A stretch of DNA of 23,982 nt, from NCBI GenBank assembly GCA_036897485.1, contig JAYMTF010001347.1, positions 1 to 23,982 of the forward strand. Reading direction: 5' to 3'. The stretch comes from Pelargonium nanum (Eukaryota > Streptophyta > Magnoliopsida > Geraniales > Geraniaceae). Below, one piece after another: positions 1-9,421 of the stretch; the stretch's first letter is position 1, and every line of letters begins with the position of its first letter. Under the pieces are notes generated by a model, which was not told the DNA's origin, did not search any database, and saw only the letters and a program-made list of their open reading frames with translations. The position numbers and the translations under genes were made by a program.

Positions 1-2
1 CG

Positions 3-110
3 GCGGCGGCCGCCGCCAAGAAGTATGTGGAGGCCGCCGTCGGATCGGCCACGGCGTCGATGAAGTCGGCGTGGAAAGGTCTATCGACTACCAAGATTCA
101 TCCTTCTTGA
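3..110 (+). CDS. 3' end of an unidentified alanine-rich protein (partial)
   Basis: The window opens inside a coding region. Frame 3 is open from base 3 to a TGA at 108-110 and gives 35 residues. It starts with a run of alanines, then contains KKYVEAAVGSATAS and ends WKGLSTTKIHPS. The codons almost all end in G or C (gcg, gcc, aag, gtg, gag), unlike the AT-rich DNA around them, and this is why frame 3 is preferred over frame 2, which is also open to a nearby stop. No domain is recognisable in so short a tail, so no function is assigned. The 5' part lies outside the window. Confidence 0.6.
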   Translation, partial: AAAAAKKYVEAAVGSATASMKSAWKGLSTTKIHPS

Positions 111-1079
111 TTGAGTGATGGAATTGTTGTAATGAATTGTGTTTTTTCTTGGTTTTGTGTTGTGGGTTTTGTAATTGTTAATGTTAATAAGTTCTTGATG
201 GCATGGAGATTTGGAATATTGGTGCTCTTGGTTTTAGTGGTTTGTTTTTGTTTATGCTTCTCATAAAGCCAAATCAGCAATTCTGCATTTTTTTTGCTAT
301 ATAAAATGTTAGTTATTTTCTAGGTACCTCTTAACATGGAATCTTGAATCCTCCCATCTTAAAGCTATGCTACTTAAAATTTTAAGTTCCTAAACCTTGT
401 CTTTGATTGCCATCTCACATACATTTATGGAATTTAAGCTTTTGATGGAACCATCACTACAAACTTTTTTATCTTTTTGTGTCATTCTCTTTTGTTAAAA
501 TGTTGATTTTAAGAGTTACCAATGAAACTCAATGATGTTACCTCAAATTTCATGGTTGACAACTATGTATGGCAAAATGTCATATCACCACTCACAGTTG
601 AAGGACCTAGAAACGTCACAAATAAGAAGCGCGCCTTCAGAAGTTGTGTACGCACCGCAAAAGGTTCACTTGCAGGAGCAAACATACCCAAGTCATGATC
701 TAGGAAATCTAGTCGTGGCCTTAGGACCTTGTGGCCTTCCGTTAACGTTGATGGAGCTCCGATAAAGCACATTCTACTCCGTAAAGTGTATCAGTGTGAC
801 CTCAAGTCGTGGCCTTGAGAGCATATCATCACAACAAGTGGACAAAAGACGACATATCCTAATATACTAATTTGATCGAATTAAAGAAATACATCATTTA
901 ACTATAGATTTAAGAATATAAATCCTTATTATAACTGAATTGAAGATAAAATTTTGCTAAGTCATTAATTAATGATATCAAATTGTTGGTTTAACTTTTA
1001 GCTTTTATCATCTTTAAAGTCTCTCTACAAAACGCAACTGCATACTCTGAGCCTCGACCTCGAAATCTCATGTCAAGCT
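111..1079. other. Intergenic stretch without a supported gene
   Basis: This stretch holds the presumed 3' untranslated region of the first gene followed by AT-rich DNA. A somewhat GC-richer patch at about 590-840 contains two near copies of the phrase agtcgtggcctt (near 711 and 804), which could mark a decayed mobile element. No coding signal or clear element boundary is visible. Confidence 0.4.
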
Positions 1080-1087
1080 GTAACAAT

Positions 1088-1249
1088 CCATGTTAGTTGA
1101 TCTAACACTTGATAGGTTATGCGTTCGTTTAATTGAGTTTTTAACTTAAGCAGTTACCTCTCCCTCACAGATGTGTTGAGTGGGGATCGAACTAAAGAGC
1201 TCTTCCCACTCACGCAGCCCCAGCGCACCAACTGCGCCACACCCCGTGG
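1088..1249 (-). mobile_element. tRNA-derived SINE, copy 1
   Basis: Read on the minus strand, the element begins near CCCACGGGGTGTGG. It has a pol III A box TGGCGCAGTTGG (plus 1228-1239) and a B box GTTCGATCC (plus 1184-1192) spaced 35 nt apart, as in a tRNA gene. It cannot be an intact tRNA gene, because no acceptor stem or cloverleaf continues past the B box. An 8-bp direct repeat gtaacaat flanks it at 1080-1087 and 1250-1257, a plausible target-site duplication. It shares the internal phrase GGGAAGAGCT with the second SINE at 10295-10469. Pol III boxes followed by an unrelated tail are the standard structure of plant SINEs. The 3' boundary rests only on the short flanking repeat. Confidence 0.75.
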
Positions 1250-2167
1250 GTAACAATTACAATTTTAAAATACCCAATAAGTCATACTTTTCTAAAATTT
1301 CAAATTAAAATCGCTAAACGAACGTTACCTAAAAAAATACATAAATAATGAAAATTAGGTTGATATCTGACGTATTATCAATGCAAGCTTCAAAAAAGAA
1401 AAGCCCATCTCATAGGTGTTCGGGAAGAACCTCGCAAGACCCAAAAGCAGCAGTTAACATTTCAGAATTTCAATCATCAAATTCAATTCGACTTCAACAC
1501 CAATTTCTGGTAAGAAACACTTTTAAATCGAATTAATTCAATTCCATTCCTTTATTTTTGTTTTCTATTAGGGTTTATGCTATATTTTCCATGAAAGTTT
1601 CGGCAAGTTCAGATCGTTCTCACAGGTAAATTGAGCGATTTGATTCCCCTTACCCAAGTTTTCTGTTTGGCTTCCGAGAAAAGGGTAAAAGTTTGTGTTT
1701 TACTTCCAACTATATCTCTTTTTTGTTATTGCTAAAATGAAAAATGAGCTCTAGTTGATGTGTTTTTATTCGGGAACCAAAAGATAAACTTATCTTGAAT
1801 TTTAATGTGAAACAATTGTTCTTTTTTTGAATTATTGTGAGCTATATCTGTGATTTATATGAACTCATTTGTTGTACCTGTCTGTTAATTTTTTTTTTTC
1901 TAAGCAACCAATTAGATTTGCAGTGATTGATGTATATTGATGTATTTGCTAATTCTATCTTTTACTTGCTGATGAAAATGGAAGTCAAGTGATGATTTAG
2001 TATTGGTTTTCATTCCCGTGTTTATTGTTTATTAGCCAGCAGATCATTGCTGTTGATTGATGTATTGATAAGTTATGATCTGGCAGGGCAAGCATTGTTA
2101 CTGTTGAAGTGTTGTGTTGAGAAGCTGTTGTATTAAGAGCTGATTGGGAAGTTTGGGTGATAAGAGG
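1250..2167 (+). other. Probable promoter, leader exon and leader intron of the ARGLU1-like gene
   Basis: There is no coding gene here. Several features suggest a spliced 5' leader. A candidate donor lies at 1626 (TTCTCACAG followed by gtaaattg), with an alternative near 1510 (TTTCTG followed by gtaagaaac). The T-rich stretch after them ends in an acceptor-like ctggcag at about 2086, directly before GGCAAGCATTG. The ATG at 2168 would then lie about 80 nt into the second leader exon. Introns in 5' leaders are common in plant SR-type genes. The splice choices are inferred from consensus only. Confidence 0.4.
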
Positions 2168-5100
2168 ATGCCTCGTGACTTATCTCGCTCGAGATCACGA
2201 TCTCCTTCGTATAGGCGAAGGCATTCACCTTCACCTCGGTATAGCAGGAGAAGCCGAAGGGATAGAAGCATGTCTCCATATTCGACGTATTCTCATAGCA
2301 GGTGATCCCGTTGATAATCTTACTCTTTTTTTTTATATATATAAGTGTAAATAATTTTCAAGCAATTGTAATAAAGATTTGGAACACACATTTTCTCTTG
2401 CGGAGTAGACATCTGTAGGAATCTTATTTATCCTCTTTTGATTAATTTATTTGGCGAAAATTGAAATGATGAGTTTTGAGTGCACTCAATGATCAATGTG
2501 CCGATGCTCGAGTATTGCAGCTTGTCTTAGAATTTGGCGATTATATTACTTGCCTTGTCAGCAACCATTAGTCTTTCTATGGCTATTTGACATTTTTGGG
2601 ACCTAAATGTTTCCTTTGAAAATTTTCTAAAGCCTAATGTAAATATGGAGCAAAATGTACCGATTGTGAGAGCCACATAGGATGCATGCTCTTCATAAGA
2701 AATTTAAGAAAACTCAGTTTCTTCCCATCACATGGGAAGTGAGCAGGTGATGGGGTGCCGATGGGTGTCCTTTTGTTGCTCGATTGTGACATTAGCTTCT
2801 TCATGTGATAAAAGATGGAGCACACAAAGGTTATTCTTAACAATGTATGAGGTAATTGTACATGCTTATGTATTTATTGTGCTAGATGGTGAGCTGCTTA
2901 ATACATGTCGTATATAGTTAGTGACTTCCATTGTTTTAGGTGTTGCTTACATACCTTCTGTCTTATTATTTAGACGGAAAAGTCGTTCTATATCTCCAAG
3001 ACGTCGTAAAAGTCGTTCTCCAACTCCAAAGCGTCGATCTCCTACTCCAAGGCGTTACAAGAGGCAAAGAACTAGAAGTCCATCATTATCTCCTGTTCAT
3101 AAATCTTCTAGTCCAAGTCTTGAATCGAAAGAGCGCAAAAATGCTAGTGAAAAGTTGAAAAAAGAAGAAGAAGAGAAGAAAAGGTATCAATTACTTTTGT
3201 ATTTGATTCTATTTATTTATTTTACTTTTTATAACTTTAGTATCACCTATCTTTAGATTCATGTTTGAAGTTACCTTGTTAATTTCTATTTTTTAGATTT
3301 TTTTTTCGAAATGCGTTGGACCATATTTGTGTTCGGTAGTTTGTTCTTATAGAGTTGAGACTTGAGAGAATGATGTATAATTGGTGGTTTCTTCAGAGCT
3401 GTTCTTTAATTTGAACTTGAAATATGCCAGATTAACATTTTCTCATACACAGATAAATGTATTTGTAGAATTACGGCTGCATACTTTTTGTTTGATTTTG
3501 TTGATGTGAGTAATTGACAAACAATAAGCTTATATTGGAAGAACAAAAAGTCTGAAGTTGAACCTGATTCCATTATTATGAAAGGCACTGCTTAAAATCA
3601 GGTTTGGGAAATAAAAGGCTTTTAGCTATATTGCAATTTAAAAGGTTAACGGGCTTGGTAATATATAGAGTAGACAATGACTTATTAACATTGACTTGAG
3701 AACTTGTGCTATTTGTTTTATTTTTAAATCGTGGATGGGTGGGCTCCCTCTCACTGAGAAAGAAATGTGGTACTTTCTTCACTTTTGATTTACCTTTCAT
3801 GAACTGTGGCTTCATGTGTCTGTATCTTGGTGGAAGCAACATTCAGACCAATAGTTATAACAGAATTTAGTCTTTTACTCTTTTGCAAATGTTTCATGAT
3901 CTATATATTCCTTTAAATTTAGGGTCATAACATTCAAAATTTTAGGTACTATGCTGGTAAATATGTTTATCCTAGTTTAAAAACATTTTGAATTATTAAA
4001 TGAGGACCTCATTGATATATCCAAATAACCATTTTCAATGCATTATTGGAAAGTATTCTGAATGTTGTGCTGACGAGCTGTCACGTGATCTCTTTTGGTT
4101 ATGCAAAAAAAGTTTGTGTGGATCAAGAACTTAAACTTAGAGCTTGCTTGTCTTTTTGGGTTTCTGTCTGAACCTTGCTAATACGACTCTGAAAGACATG
4201 GCCCTTTAGCAACATTGTTTGTAAAACTATCGTATTGTTGCTTAGCAAACTTGTTTTGGGGCTGATAGGAAAAGAGGAAGGTGCATCGTTGCGTTTTATA
4301 ATGTAGCAGTTCTATATAGTTCTAATGAGTGAGATCCTTGATAGAGTACGCGGTACTCAATAGCAGCAGAAACTAGTCCTGCATGTTATAAAAACTACTT
4401 GGCTTACTGCATTTCTATTATGATGAATTTATATGATTTCAATGTATTTGCAATGTTTTAATTTTGCTTTAACCACTACCATGGACTCCATTTCTGTTTT
4501 GCATATCTTGTTTTTGTCGTCCCAAATGCAACCATGTTCTATTTTTGTGGATGGAAAAATGCTGTCAAGAACTCGTATTCATACCTTATGCGACTGGATG
4601 TAGTTTTAAGACTCTGGTTTGTGGTGTGATTTCAACAAGATATTCTTTCTCTTAGTGCATATTCCATGCATTATTGAGAGTAAGCTTTTAGTAACGAGGC
4701 TTGGATCTGGAATCAGCTTAACAAGTATAAGCAATCAAGGATCAGGGCCTGACCTGGAGCTAGCTTAACTTATATGACGCTCAAAAGTGATATTGGGTCA
4801 TATACATATATTTTTGGTCATGTATCAGTTAAGCATACATCCCATCTTATCTTTGGCTTTTTATCTGAAAAGGAAGAAGTGATTTTAAGCGTTATCTGAG
4901 TGAGCATACTGCCCATGGTTAACTTGCTTGGGTCAGTTTCTAACCTAAACAATTTTTCTGATTCCGGTGCTAAACCTATGTGGCTCTGCAGATCAGAAGT
5001 TTCATCCTAGATGTCCTACTGTATTGGCTAATTATAGTCATTATCCATTTCATCTTTGTAATGTTTGATAGACAAAAAAGAAGTTGGCCACATAGCTTAA

Positions 5101-6613
5101 AACGTTTAGATATTTGCTTTTAAAAAAGTTATTCGGTGATTAGTTTGAAAACTGCAGCAGGTTACTTTGACATTCTTCTCCACAGGATTTTCTGAAGGAA
5201 GATACTGCTATATTACAACTTGTTATATTTGATGATCAAATTGGGTGCCTCATTTATCTACTGTTCACCAGTTATGAAACTCATTTGTTTGGATCTGGAT
5301 ACGGTTAGAGGTATGCCTTGAAAGCATAAGCATATGTATATAAATGTAGTGCTTCTGTCGTCATGAAGGTTAGTTTGCCGTTTATTATAGTTACATAATT
5401 GGTAGATTGAGAGAACAGGGGAAAAAGAGAGTATAAGAAAAGAATCATGACATGGCTAATGCTGTTGAATTGTAGTGTTATCTGGATTTAGAGAGTCTGG
5501 AACCCAAATTGTGGCATTCTCCACCTCCTTGCGAGTGTCCACTTTCCTGATTAACTTTTTTTTTTCTTCTTGTTCTTTCAGGCGTCAACAGGAAGCTGAA
5601 CGGAAACTGCTTGAAGAAGAGACTGCTAAGAGAGTAGAAGCAGCGATTCAGAGGAAAGTGGAAGAGAGCTTAAACTGTGAGGAAATCCAGCTAGAGATAC
5701 AGAGGCGACTGGAGGAGGGGCGGAAACGACTTCACGATGAAGTTGAAGCTCAACTCGAGAAGGAAAGAGAAGCTGCTCTGATTGAGGCTAGACAGAAGGA
5801 GGTAAATACTTGGGATGACAAATATGCTGTGGATCTTTTATTAAATCAAAAGTAGAGCTAGCAATTCGTGCTTATGTGCTTTGTTAAAAGTAATATATGT
5901 GATCCATGTCCTAAGATGAACATGATACATTTAACAACCGTGCTATAATATCGAACATGAACATGGCACGCTTCACATTTTTGAACAAAACAAATGGGTT
6001 CACGACACAACTCAACACGTTTGGCATGCCTTAACCCAACACTATTATATATCACCGGAGTTTGAGGCAATTAACTGGGTATGATGAAAAAATGTTACAT
6101 CTTAAGATAATACATATAAATCATAGAAAATAACGACCAATTGTTTAAACTTATAATTTAACTTTAATAGCATATTGTATGTTTCATACATGTGTATTAT
6201 ATGGGTTCTGTAGCACAAACACTACTATGCAGAGTCTAAACATGCTTAATTCGTGTCATGTTCATGTCACGAATTGCCAATTCCACTTATTAGTAGAGTT
6301 GTGCTCTTACACTGCAAACTGAGGGATCATAATCTTTGTTTTGCAGGAACAAGCTAGAAAAGAGAAAGAAGAACTGGAAAAGATGCTAGAAGAGAATAAA
6401 AGGAGGGTGGAAGAAGCTCAGCGAAGGGAAGCTCTGGAGCAGCAGCGCAGAGAGGAAGAACGGTATAGAGAACTAGAAGAGATTCAAAGACAAAAGGAAG
6501 AGGCGTTGAGAAGGAAGAAGCAGCAAGAGGAGGAAGAGCGTCTAAATCAGATGAAGTTATTGGGAAAGAACAAATCCCGACCCAAATTATCATTTGCACT
6601 TGGCTCAAAATGA
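2168..6613 (+). CDS. ARGLU1: ARGLU1-like arginine/glutamate-rich protein, 4 coding exons
   Basis: The coding exons are 2168-2301, 2974-3183, 5582-5801 and 6347-6613; all introns are GT-AG and the phases agree, giving 276 residues. Residues 1-115 are an arginine/serine domain rich in RS, SP and TP pairs (SRSRSRSPSYRRRHSPSP, RRKSRSPTPKRRSPTPRR). Residues ~95-262 are a charged E/R/K/Q coiled coil, and the protein ends in GKNKSRPKLSFALGSK. That end closely matches the conserved C terminus of metazoan ARGLU1 (GKGKSRPKLSF) and of the Arabidopsis protein At1g10890, as I remember them. ARGLU1 is a nuclear factor that interacts with Mediator MED1 and modulates splicing; the plant role is inferred. Intron 2 is unusually long (2,398 nt). 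The start was chosen because it opens directly into the RS domain and no longer open frame precedes it. Confidence 0.93.
5186..5310 (+). other. Candidate cryptic or poison exon in intron 2 of the ARGLU1-like gene
   Basis: Within the long second intron, a pyrimidine-rich acceptor (cattcttctccacag, ending at 5185) is followed 125 nt later by a good donor (GTTAGAG then gtatgcc at 5311). If it were included after exon 2 (phase 2, AG), the reading would be Arg-Ile-Phe and then TGA, a premature stop that would be expected to trigger nonsense-mediated decay. Splicing coupled to decay is known for many SR-type genes, and intron retention is known for vertebrate ARGLU1. This exon is predicted from splice consensus alone. 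Confidence 0.3.
5858..6291. mobile_element. MITE-like element with inverted ends in intron 3
   Basis: The left end tagcaattcgtg (5859-5870) is inverted near the right end as cacgaattgcc (6268-6278). A direct repeat agtagag lies at 5851-5857 and 6292-6298, which is compatible with the ~8-bp target duplication of hAT elements, though one base short. The interior has phrases such as cacgacacaactcaacacg and cccaacac, typical of a common plant repeat family. The right end also contains a perfect hairpin, AATTCGTG and CACGAATT around a 12-nt loop (6248-6275). No transposase is present, so any mobility would have been non-autonomous. The right boundary is uncertain by about 15 nt. Confidence 0.55.
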
Positions 6614-6950
6614 CTATATATACTTAAAAACTCTTTTGAACCTCTCTTTGATGTGTGGATTTGACTGTGCGTCGGCGTCTGTAATTTTTTAAAATTACAA
6701 TAGTTAAGAGTTCATTCAGTTTCAGTTATATATTTCTTTTGAAACAGCAAGTCGCTCATGAGTACTTCTGGTGTGGGCTAAACTTGTTCTTATTAGGTTC
6801 ATTGACTTGACAGAGCTCTAGCTCTCTACTCTTTTGAGGTCTGAGCCATTTCTTGGCAGCAATTAGCCATGTGTCTTTTGGCTATGATATATGACCATTG
6901 GTCACCAATGCTGTAATTTAAACAGAAGGTGATAGAGAATATAGCACATG
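6614..6950 (+). other. 3' untranslated region of the ARGLU1-like gene and spacer
   Basis: This AT-rich stretch after the ARGLU1-like stop codon should contain its 3' untranslated region and polyadenylation site. No strong AATAAA stands out. No gene or repeat was seen. Confidence 0.4.
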
Positions 6951-7163
6951 AATTTTGTCAAAATTGTCCTTAACTATTACTTTCTTGGCAATATAACACA
7001 ACTACATCATTTTGTTTTGAATTAGTTTAATTCGTAACGGTGCCATCAAATTGGACTGACATGACAAAGAGATTGTTGGCGTTGCGCTTAAATTAGCTAA
7101 ATTTACTGTTATGACCATTTTGAAATAAAATGTATAGTTGAGGACTAAACTAGACAAAATTGA
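6951..7163. repeat. Inverted-repeat-bounded relic
   Basis: The segment starting aattttgtcaaaattgtcct (6951-6970) is matched in inverted orientation by gttgaggactaaactagaca, continuing aaattgac (7137-7163). Both ends therefore read roughly AATTTTGTC, then an AGTCC or TGTCC core, then T(T/C)AAC. The phrase gaggactaaac resembles the widespread plant repeats built on 'tttagtcctcaac'. This looks like an old, decayed inverted-repeat element. No open frame or target duplication was found. Confidence 0.4.
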
Positions 7164-7439
7164 CGTAGCGAACACGTCCATCGGTAGTACAATTTTGTTC
7201 CAAATTTGTCTCATTAGTTAATTTAACTAACTTAAGCTGTCACATGGTCTCCACGCCAACAAGTATTGTCACGTCAACCTAATTAATTCGACTGTATGAA
7301 TACAATTTTGACCGATTTAAAACAAAATACAATATTTTGATAGCCAATCGGAAAAAAAGAATATTTAGTACCAATAATTGGGCCGCCTCTGTTCCATAGC
7401 CCAATACGATTTCACAAACTATTGGGCCTCTAAATTGTT

Positions 7440-8060
7440 GGTGGGCTCCACTACGATCCGATCCAAATTCCGAGTCAACTCAGCAAGGTCCAAAAAGTAC
7501 ACCTCGTTGTCCCCGCAAGCAGACCTGACTGACACATCTATTCATCATTAACGCATCATTACCCTCTCAGTGGGTCCCCCACAAACCCCCAACCAATAGC
7601 CTTCCGCCACGTAACCCAACCATGTCAGTCTCTTCCAAACTCCAATGTGTCTTGTCCCCTCCGCGAACAGTGACCGTACCAACCGCATTAAATCACTCCA
7701 CGTGGTGGTTCGCAGATTAACGTTGGCCGTCCGATTCTCGCGCGTCGATTACGATGATCCGTTACTTTGACTTCGGTTGCTGTTTTTGGTCTGTCAGCTA
7801 TTCACGTTTTTCTTTCAGATGCGCCACGTAGGACTGTATCCAGCTGTTATGAATCGCGTGTTATAGCACGCGCTGCGTGGGTGGTGGGTCTCGGAGGAGC
7901 GGCGATTCACAGGGTCCTTGTGTGACGTCGACGTCGGTGATTCAATTCGAGCCCATCGTTAACCGGGCTCCTCTCTGAGGGCTCTGATCGTCTGTGTCGA
8001 CTTCACAGACTTCAGTGTACCTCGGTTAATCACAGCCATTGATTTCGAAGAAAAGAATTT
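7440..8060 (+). promoter_or_regulatory. GC-richer, ACGT-rich block upstream of MIR166
   Basis: This block stands out from AT-rich surroundings by its GC content and by a cluster of ACGT-core motifs: gccacgtaac (7608), the palindromic CCACGTGG (7698-7705), gccacgtagg (about 7823) and tgacgtcgacgtc (about 7922). Such motifs bind bZIP and bHLH factors. It also contains a perfect hairpin, CGCGTG-ttatag-CACGCG (7855-7872). No open reading frame of useful length lies here. It could be a distal control region of MIR166, the first exon of a longer primary transcript, or the remnant of a promoter whose gene is gone. Function is inferred. Confidence 0.4.
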
Positions 8061-8133
8061 GTGATTATTTGTACTCCAAAGTTGGTGCTAATGGTAGAAA
8101 AGCTAGCTGATTGGTGGTTCTACGCCTTACTAA

Positions 8134-8730
8134 GGCCTTGTTTGGTCACTACTGGAAAATTGTAGGGAGCAACAAAGGGTGGTTGGAACGTAATTAGTAG
8201 TGTTGTGACACGCACGACATGCTCAACACGTTCAAACATGTTGGGTCGTATCGTGACAAACATGTTGAATAAATAGTGTCGTGTTTGTGTTTTGTGTTCA
8301 TAATTGTGTCGTGTTTGTGGTGGGTCGTGTATCACACAAACAACCTTCAACATAACACAAACACAACACATGCACACGAATGGTTAGTTATACAATCACT
8401 ACATATGCTCTTATAAAATATTCAGTGTTGGATCTTTTAAGTTTTAACATTGAATATGTCAGTTTTACAAATCAGTATAACAAAAGGTAACCGATCGAAC
8501 CGATATTATTATTTAGGTTCATTACGTATAATCTCTCATCTTTTAAAAAAAGTCAAAATGTCACAAGAGACATTGAACTCACGCATATTCCAGCTCCTTC
8601 AAGGAGCTGCGCAAGAAGTTGTTTATCTAAGTCATCATTTTATGTATTTTACGAGCACCAAACTACAGTCATATTTTAAGTTTTGTTTTCGTGGTATCTC
8701 CTTTGAGGAAACTAGTGTAACCAAACAAGC
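8134..8730. mobile_element. Terminal-inverted-repeat element with a nested repeat
   Basis: The left end ggccttgtttggtcac (8134-8149) is inverted at the right end as actagtgtaaccaaacaagc (8711-8730). The shared core is cTTGTTTGGT(C/T)AC, a terminal sequence common among plant non-autonomous DNA transposons. Between the ends, at about 8200-8380, is a run of cacgaca/cgtgttt phrases (acacgacatgctcaacacgt, gtcgtgtttgtgttttgtg) resembling the interior of the intron element at 5858-6291, so one element may be nested in the other. The open frames across it have no recognisable protein features. No convincing target duplication was seen, so the exact bounds are tentative. Confidence 0.5.
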
Positions 8731-9033
8731 ATTGATCGAGAGAGAGAGAGAAGACTATAATTTGAAAAGATTTTTGTTAGTTGTGAAAAACAGAATTTGA
8801 CAACATATAAACCAAAGCTGCATTAAATGCACACAACATGCTCTTATCACAGTTTCACACCCCAATTACTATACATTTGAATTCATCTGGATGGTTCATT
8901 TTAGTGAAACGAATGAGATGAATGCAGAATGTGAACGGTTGAGATTGTGCAGGCATGCATTAGGTTATGGTATCACTGCAGAGAAAGCAATTAATTACCG
9001 GCCATCACCTGAGGTTGATGACCACAAAAACCA

Positions 9034-9041
9034 TATATATA
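9034..9041 (+). promoter_or_regulatory. Candidate TATA box of MIR166
   Basis: A clean TATATATA lies about 130 nt upstream of the MIR166 foldback. Initiation 25-35 nt downstream would put the transcript start near 9065-9076, in the pyrimidine-rich gtcttcaacttcatag. Plant MIR genes are transcribed by RNA polymerase II from TATA-box promoters, so the placement fits. There is no direct evidence that this copy is used. Confidence 0.45.
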
Positions 9042-9084
9042 TGGCCATTTGGGTCTTCAACTTCATAGAGAAGATATGGTTTCT

Positions 9085-9104
9085 TGAGAGAAAATGTTCT
9101 CTCA
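9085..9104 (+). other. Short perfect stem-loop in the MIR166 leader
   Basis: TGAGAGAA (9085-9092) and TTCTCTCA (9097-9104) pair perfectly around the loop AATG. It lies between the predicted transcript start and the microRNA foldback. It could be a structural element of the leader or chance. Confidence 0.3.
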
Positions 9105-9172
9105 TCTTCTGTGAGCTAGCTTTTCTTGCTCTCCAAGTTTTGTTGCAGACATGAGAGGTTTATAGGTTGATG

Positions 9173-9193
9173 GGAATGTTGTTTGGCTCGAGG
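9173..9193 (+). ncRNA. miR166* passenger strand
   Basis: This is the 5'-arm partner of miR166. It begins at G9173, opposite base 19 of miR166 (C9298), and its last two Gs overhang beyond the guide's 5' T. It matches the commonly sequenced GGAATGTTGT.TGGCTCGAGG form, with T at the variable position. Confidence 0.88.
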
Positions 9194-9279
9194 TCATTTT
9201 GGTGATTTTTGCTGAAAGATTTCAAGATATATACATATATATGCATGTGTTTGTGTGTTTAAAATAGCCATTGATGATC

Positions 9280-9300
9280 TCGGACCAGGCTTCATTCCCA
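9280..9300 (+). ncRNA. miR166: Mature miR166
   Basis: This is the guide strand on the 3' arm. The first 20 nt match canonical miR166. Base 21 reads A here rather than the usual C, and it pairs with T9171 in the precursor stem. The 3' terminal base is not part of the seed and tolerates variation, so targeting should be unchanged. The exact mature end is inferred from the 2-nt overhang geometry. Confidence 0.93.
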
Positions 9301-9371
9301 TCAACCACTGCTCTTCTTGAATCTTTTTCTTCTACATGACTACATATACCAGAAACAGCTCAGGTAATGGC

Positions 9372-9421
9372 ATGTATGTATATGTATATATATGTATATG
9401 TATATACATATATATATGTAT
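9372..9421. repeat. TA/TG microsatellite
   Basis: An interrupted run of tgtata and tatata units lies inside the predicted intron of the MIR166 transcript. It is nearly self-complementary and may form a hairpin. Confidence 0.8.

Larger units (their letters stand above)
9165..9306 (+). ncRNA. MIR166: MIR166 precursor foldback
   Basis: The 3' arm holds TCGGACCAGGCTTCATTCCC (9280-9299), identical to the first 20 nt of plant miR166. The 5' arm holds the miR166* form starting GGAATGTTGTTTGGCTCGAG (9173-9193). Pairing base 9165 with 9306 gives an uninterrupted basal stem, ggttgatggGAATG with CATTCccatcaacc. In this register both strands of the duplex have exact 2-nt 3' overhangs, as expected after Dicer-like cleavage. 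The duplex has one A-C and two adjacent T-T mismatches and a few G-T pairs. The loop side is about 86 nt, partly paired. miR166 directs cleavage of HD-ZIP III transcription-factor mRNAs and so controls organ polarity, meristems and vascular patterning. No target gene lies in this window. Confidence 0.96.

Noticed and set aside
563..772. Overlapping plus and minus frames of about 70 codons
   Set aside because: They are mutual shadows with no protein-like composition; the region looks like decayed repeat DNA.
1184..1239. A functional tRNA gene, because A and B boxes are present
   Set aside because: No acceptor stem or cloverleaf closes around the boxes, and the sequence continues into an unrelated tail flanked by short direct repeats, so a SINE fits better.
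8450..8800. 116-codon plus-strand frame
   Set aside because: It runs through the right end of the inverted-repeat element and a GA tract, and has no recognisable protein features.
8891..9154. 87-codon plus-strand frame just before the miR166 foldback, considered as a protein gene
   Set aside because: Its composition shows no domain, it spans the candidate TATA box, and it is more simply explained by chance in MIR166 promoter and leader sequence. It is kept only as a possible peptide in the findings.
9194..9279. tatatacatatatatgcatg in the miR166 loop as a promoter element
   Set aside because: It lies within the precursor loop, and an upstream TATATATA is better placed.
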